Shown here in pieces: positions 63,501-64,000 of a stretch of 64,000 nucleotides of DNA; positions within the stretch are counted from its first letter, which is position 1; every line of letters begins with the position of its first letter. Under the pieces are notes generated by a model. That model saw only the letters and a program-made list of their open reading frames with translations, searched no databases and was not told the origin of the DNA. The DNA is taken from positions 16,324,509-16,388,508 of the forward strand of contig JADWOT020000003.1 of the NCBI GenBank assembly GCA_036345935.2, written 5' to 3'. The position numbers and the translations under genes are program-made. Source of the stretch: Taenia hydatigena (lineage: Eukaryota > Platyhelminthes > Cestoda > Cyclophyllidea > Taeniidae).

Positions 63501-64000
63501 TAGCGGAACACCTGCGCCATTCAATAAAAGTATTTCTGATCCCTACTTTCGCATTATTAATGTCGTTCATGGGCAAAACCAAGAAAGATTTTCATGTCAG
63601 GAACAAAAGTCCGAGAACAAGTAGTGATGAAAATCTATCAAACAGGAATAAGACCTCAAATTAACAGTAATAAACACGAAAAGTAAGTTAGTTAAACAAA
63701 AGTCACAGTACAATAAGGTATTTTTCCTAATTTCCTGCCATTTATTTGCAGAATTAAATTAAAATTCTCCAACAGAAAATATCGCTCATTTCCTAACTGA
63801 AATGCGGAATATCCAAATGAACTCCTGAACTGGCATTAATATCTCCTCCCTGCAGTTTACAAGCTGCATGTGAGCGAGATCGAAACCTTTTAAGCTAAAT
63901 AAATTATTTGCACAGCAGTTAGTCGAAATATGTTCTTAAATGATTAATTAACAAACCTTAAAGAAGAGTACACAGTTTTGAGCATAATGTTGAAGAGGAC
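60585..64000 (-). other. Upstream tomosyn region, N-terminal exons unresolved
   Basis: 3.4 kb, still A-rich on the plus strand like the tomosyn introns, which suggests the transcript continues. Two minus-strand open stretches faintly resemble Lgl-family propeller sequence: about 61405-61205 (CCNMLLERHMIACHTGSN, similar to the WERIIAAGSRQ turn) and about 60972-60870 (FGFSWPPCDTS, similar to the EWPI turn). Neither has splice sites that fit, so I do not give them as exons. Confidence 0.35.

Noticed and set aside
1..64000. CRISPR arrays, bacterial operons, tRNA or rRNA genes
   Set aside because: No direct-repeat/spacer array, no ribosome-binding-site gene chains and no recognisable tRNA or rRNA fold; the gene structure is eukaryotic.

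Overview
The window is animal nuclear DNA carrying spliced genes with GT-AG introns of 41 bp to about 9.8 kb, no operons and AT-rich non-coding sequence. Very short introns beside very long ones, plus LTR-bounded miniature retroelements, point to a flatworm, most likely a cestode. That placement is an inference; no ribosomal or mitochondrial marker is present. Three genes were rebuilt by joining open stretches at splice sites whose reading phase agrees.

(1) 1990-12183, minus strand: a complete two-exon RABIF/MSS4 gene (125 codons), a small zinc-binding Rab chaperone / exchange factor, split by a 9.8-kb intron. (2) 13.3-16.2 kb: a repeat island with two TRIM-type elements (terminal-repeat retrotransposons in miniature) in opposite orientation, each with a perfect 5-bp target duplication, two solo LTR relics and a pair of shorter repeats. 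(3) 16591-19476, plus strand: a six-exon CNC-type bZIP transcription factor of the NRF/NFE2L family (599 codons), with a hydrophobic N-terminus, a CNC-like segment, a basic region and zipper, and an Neh3-like C-terminus. Its ATG lies 434 bp downstream of the second TRIM, which has the same orientation. (4) 19.5-27.5 kb: intergenic, nothing recognised.

(5) 27538-60584, continuing to the right, minus strand: tomosyn (syntaxin-binding protein 5), a large beta-propeller protein ending in an R-SNARE. Fourteen exons from the middle of the propeller to the SNARE could be placed, nearly all with matching phases. One linker exon before the SNARE is missing, and the N-terminal blades are only partly visible at 60.6-61.4 kb or lie beyond the window.

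Tomosyn restrains SNARE-driven exocytosis and RABIF supports exocytic Rabs, so two of the three genes act in secretory traffic; nothing in the layout shows co-regulation. The most unusual structure is a 718-bp, about 97% identical inverted repeat inside two tomosyn introns. It brackets exactly two coding exons, a layout expected to favour RNA hairpin formation, exon circularisation or skipping, and genomic inversion.
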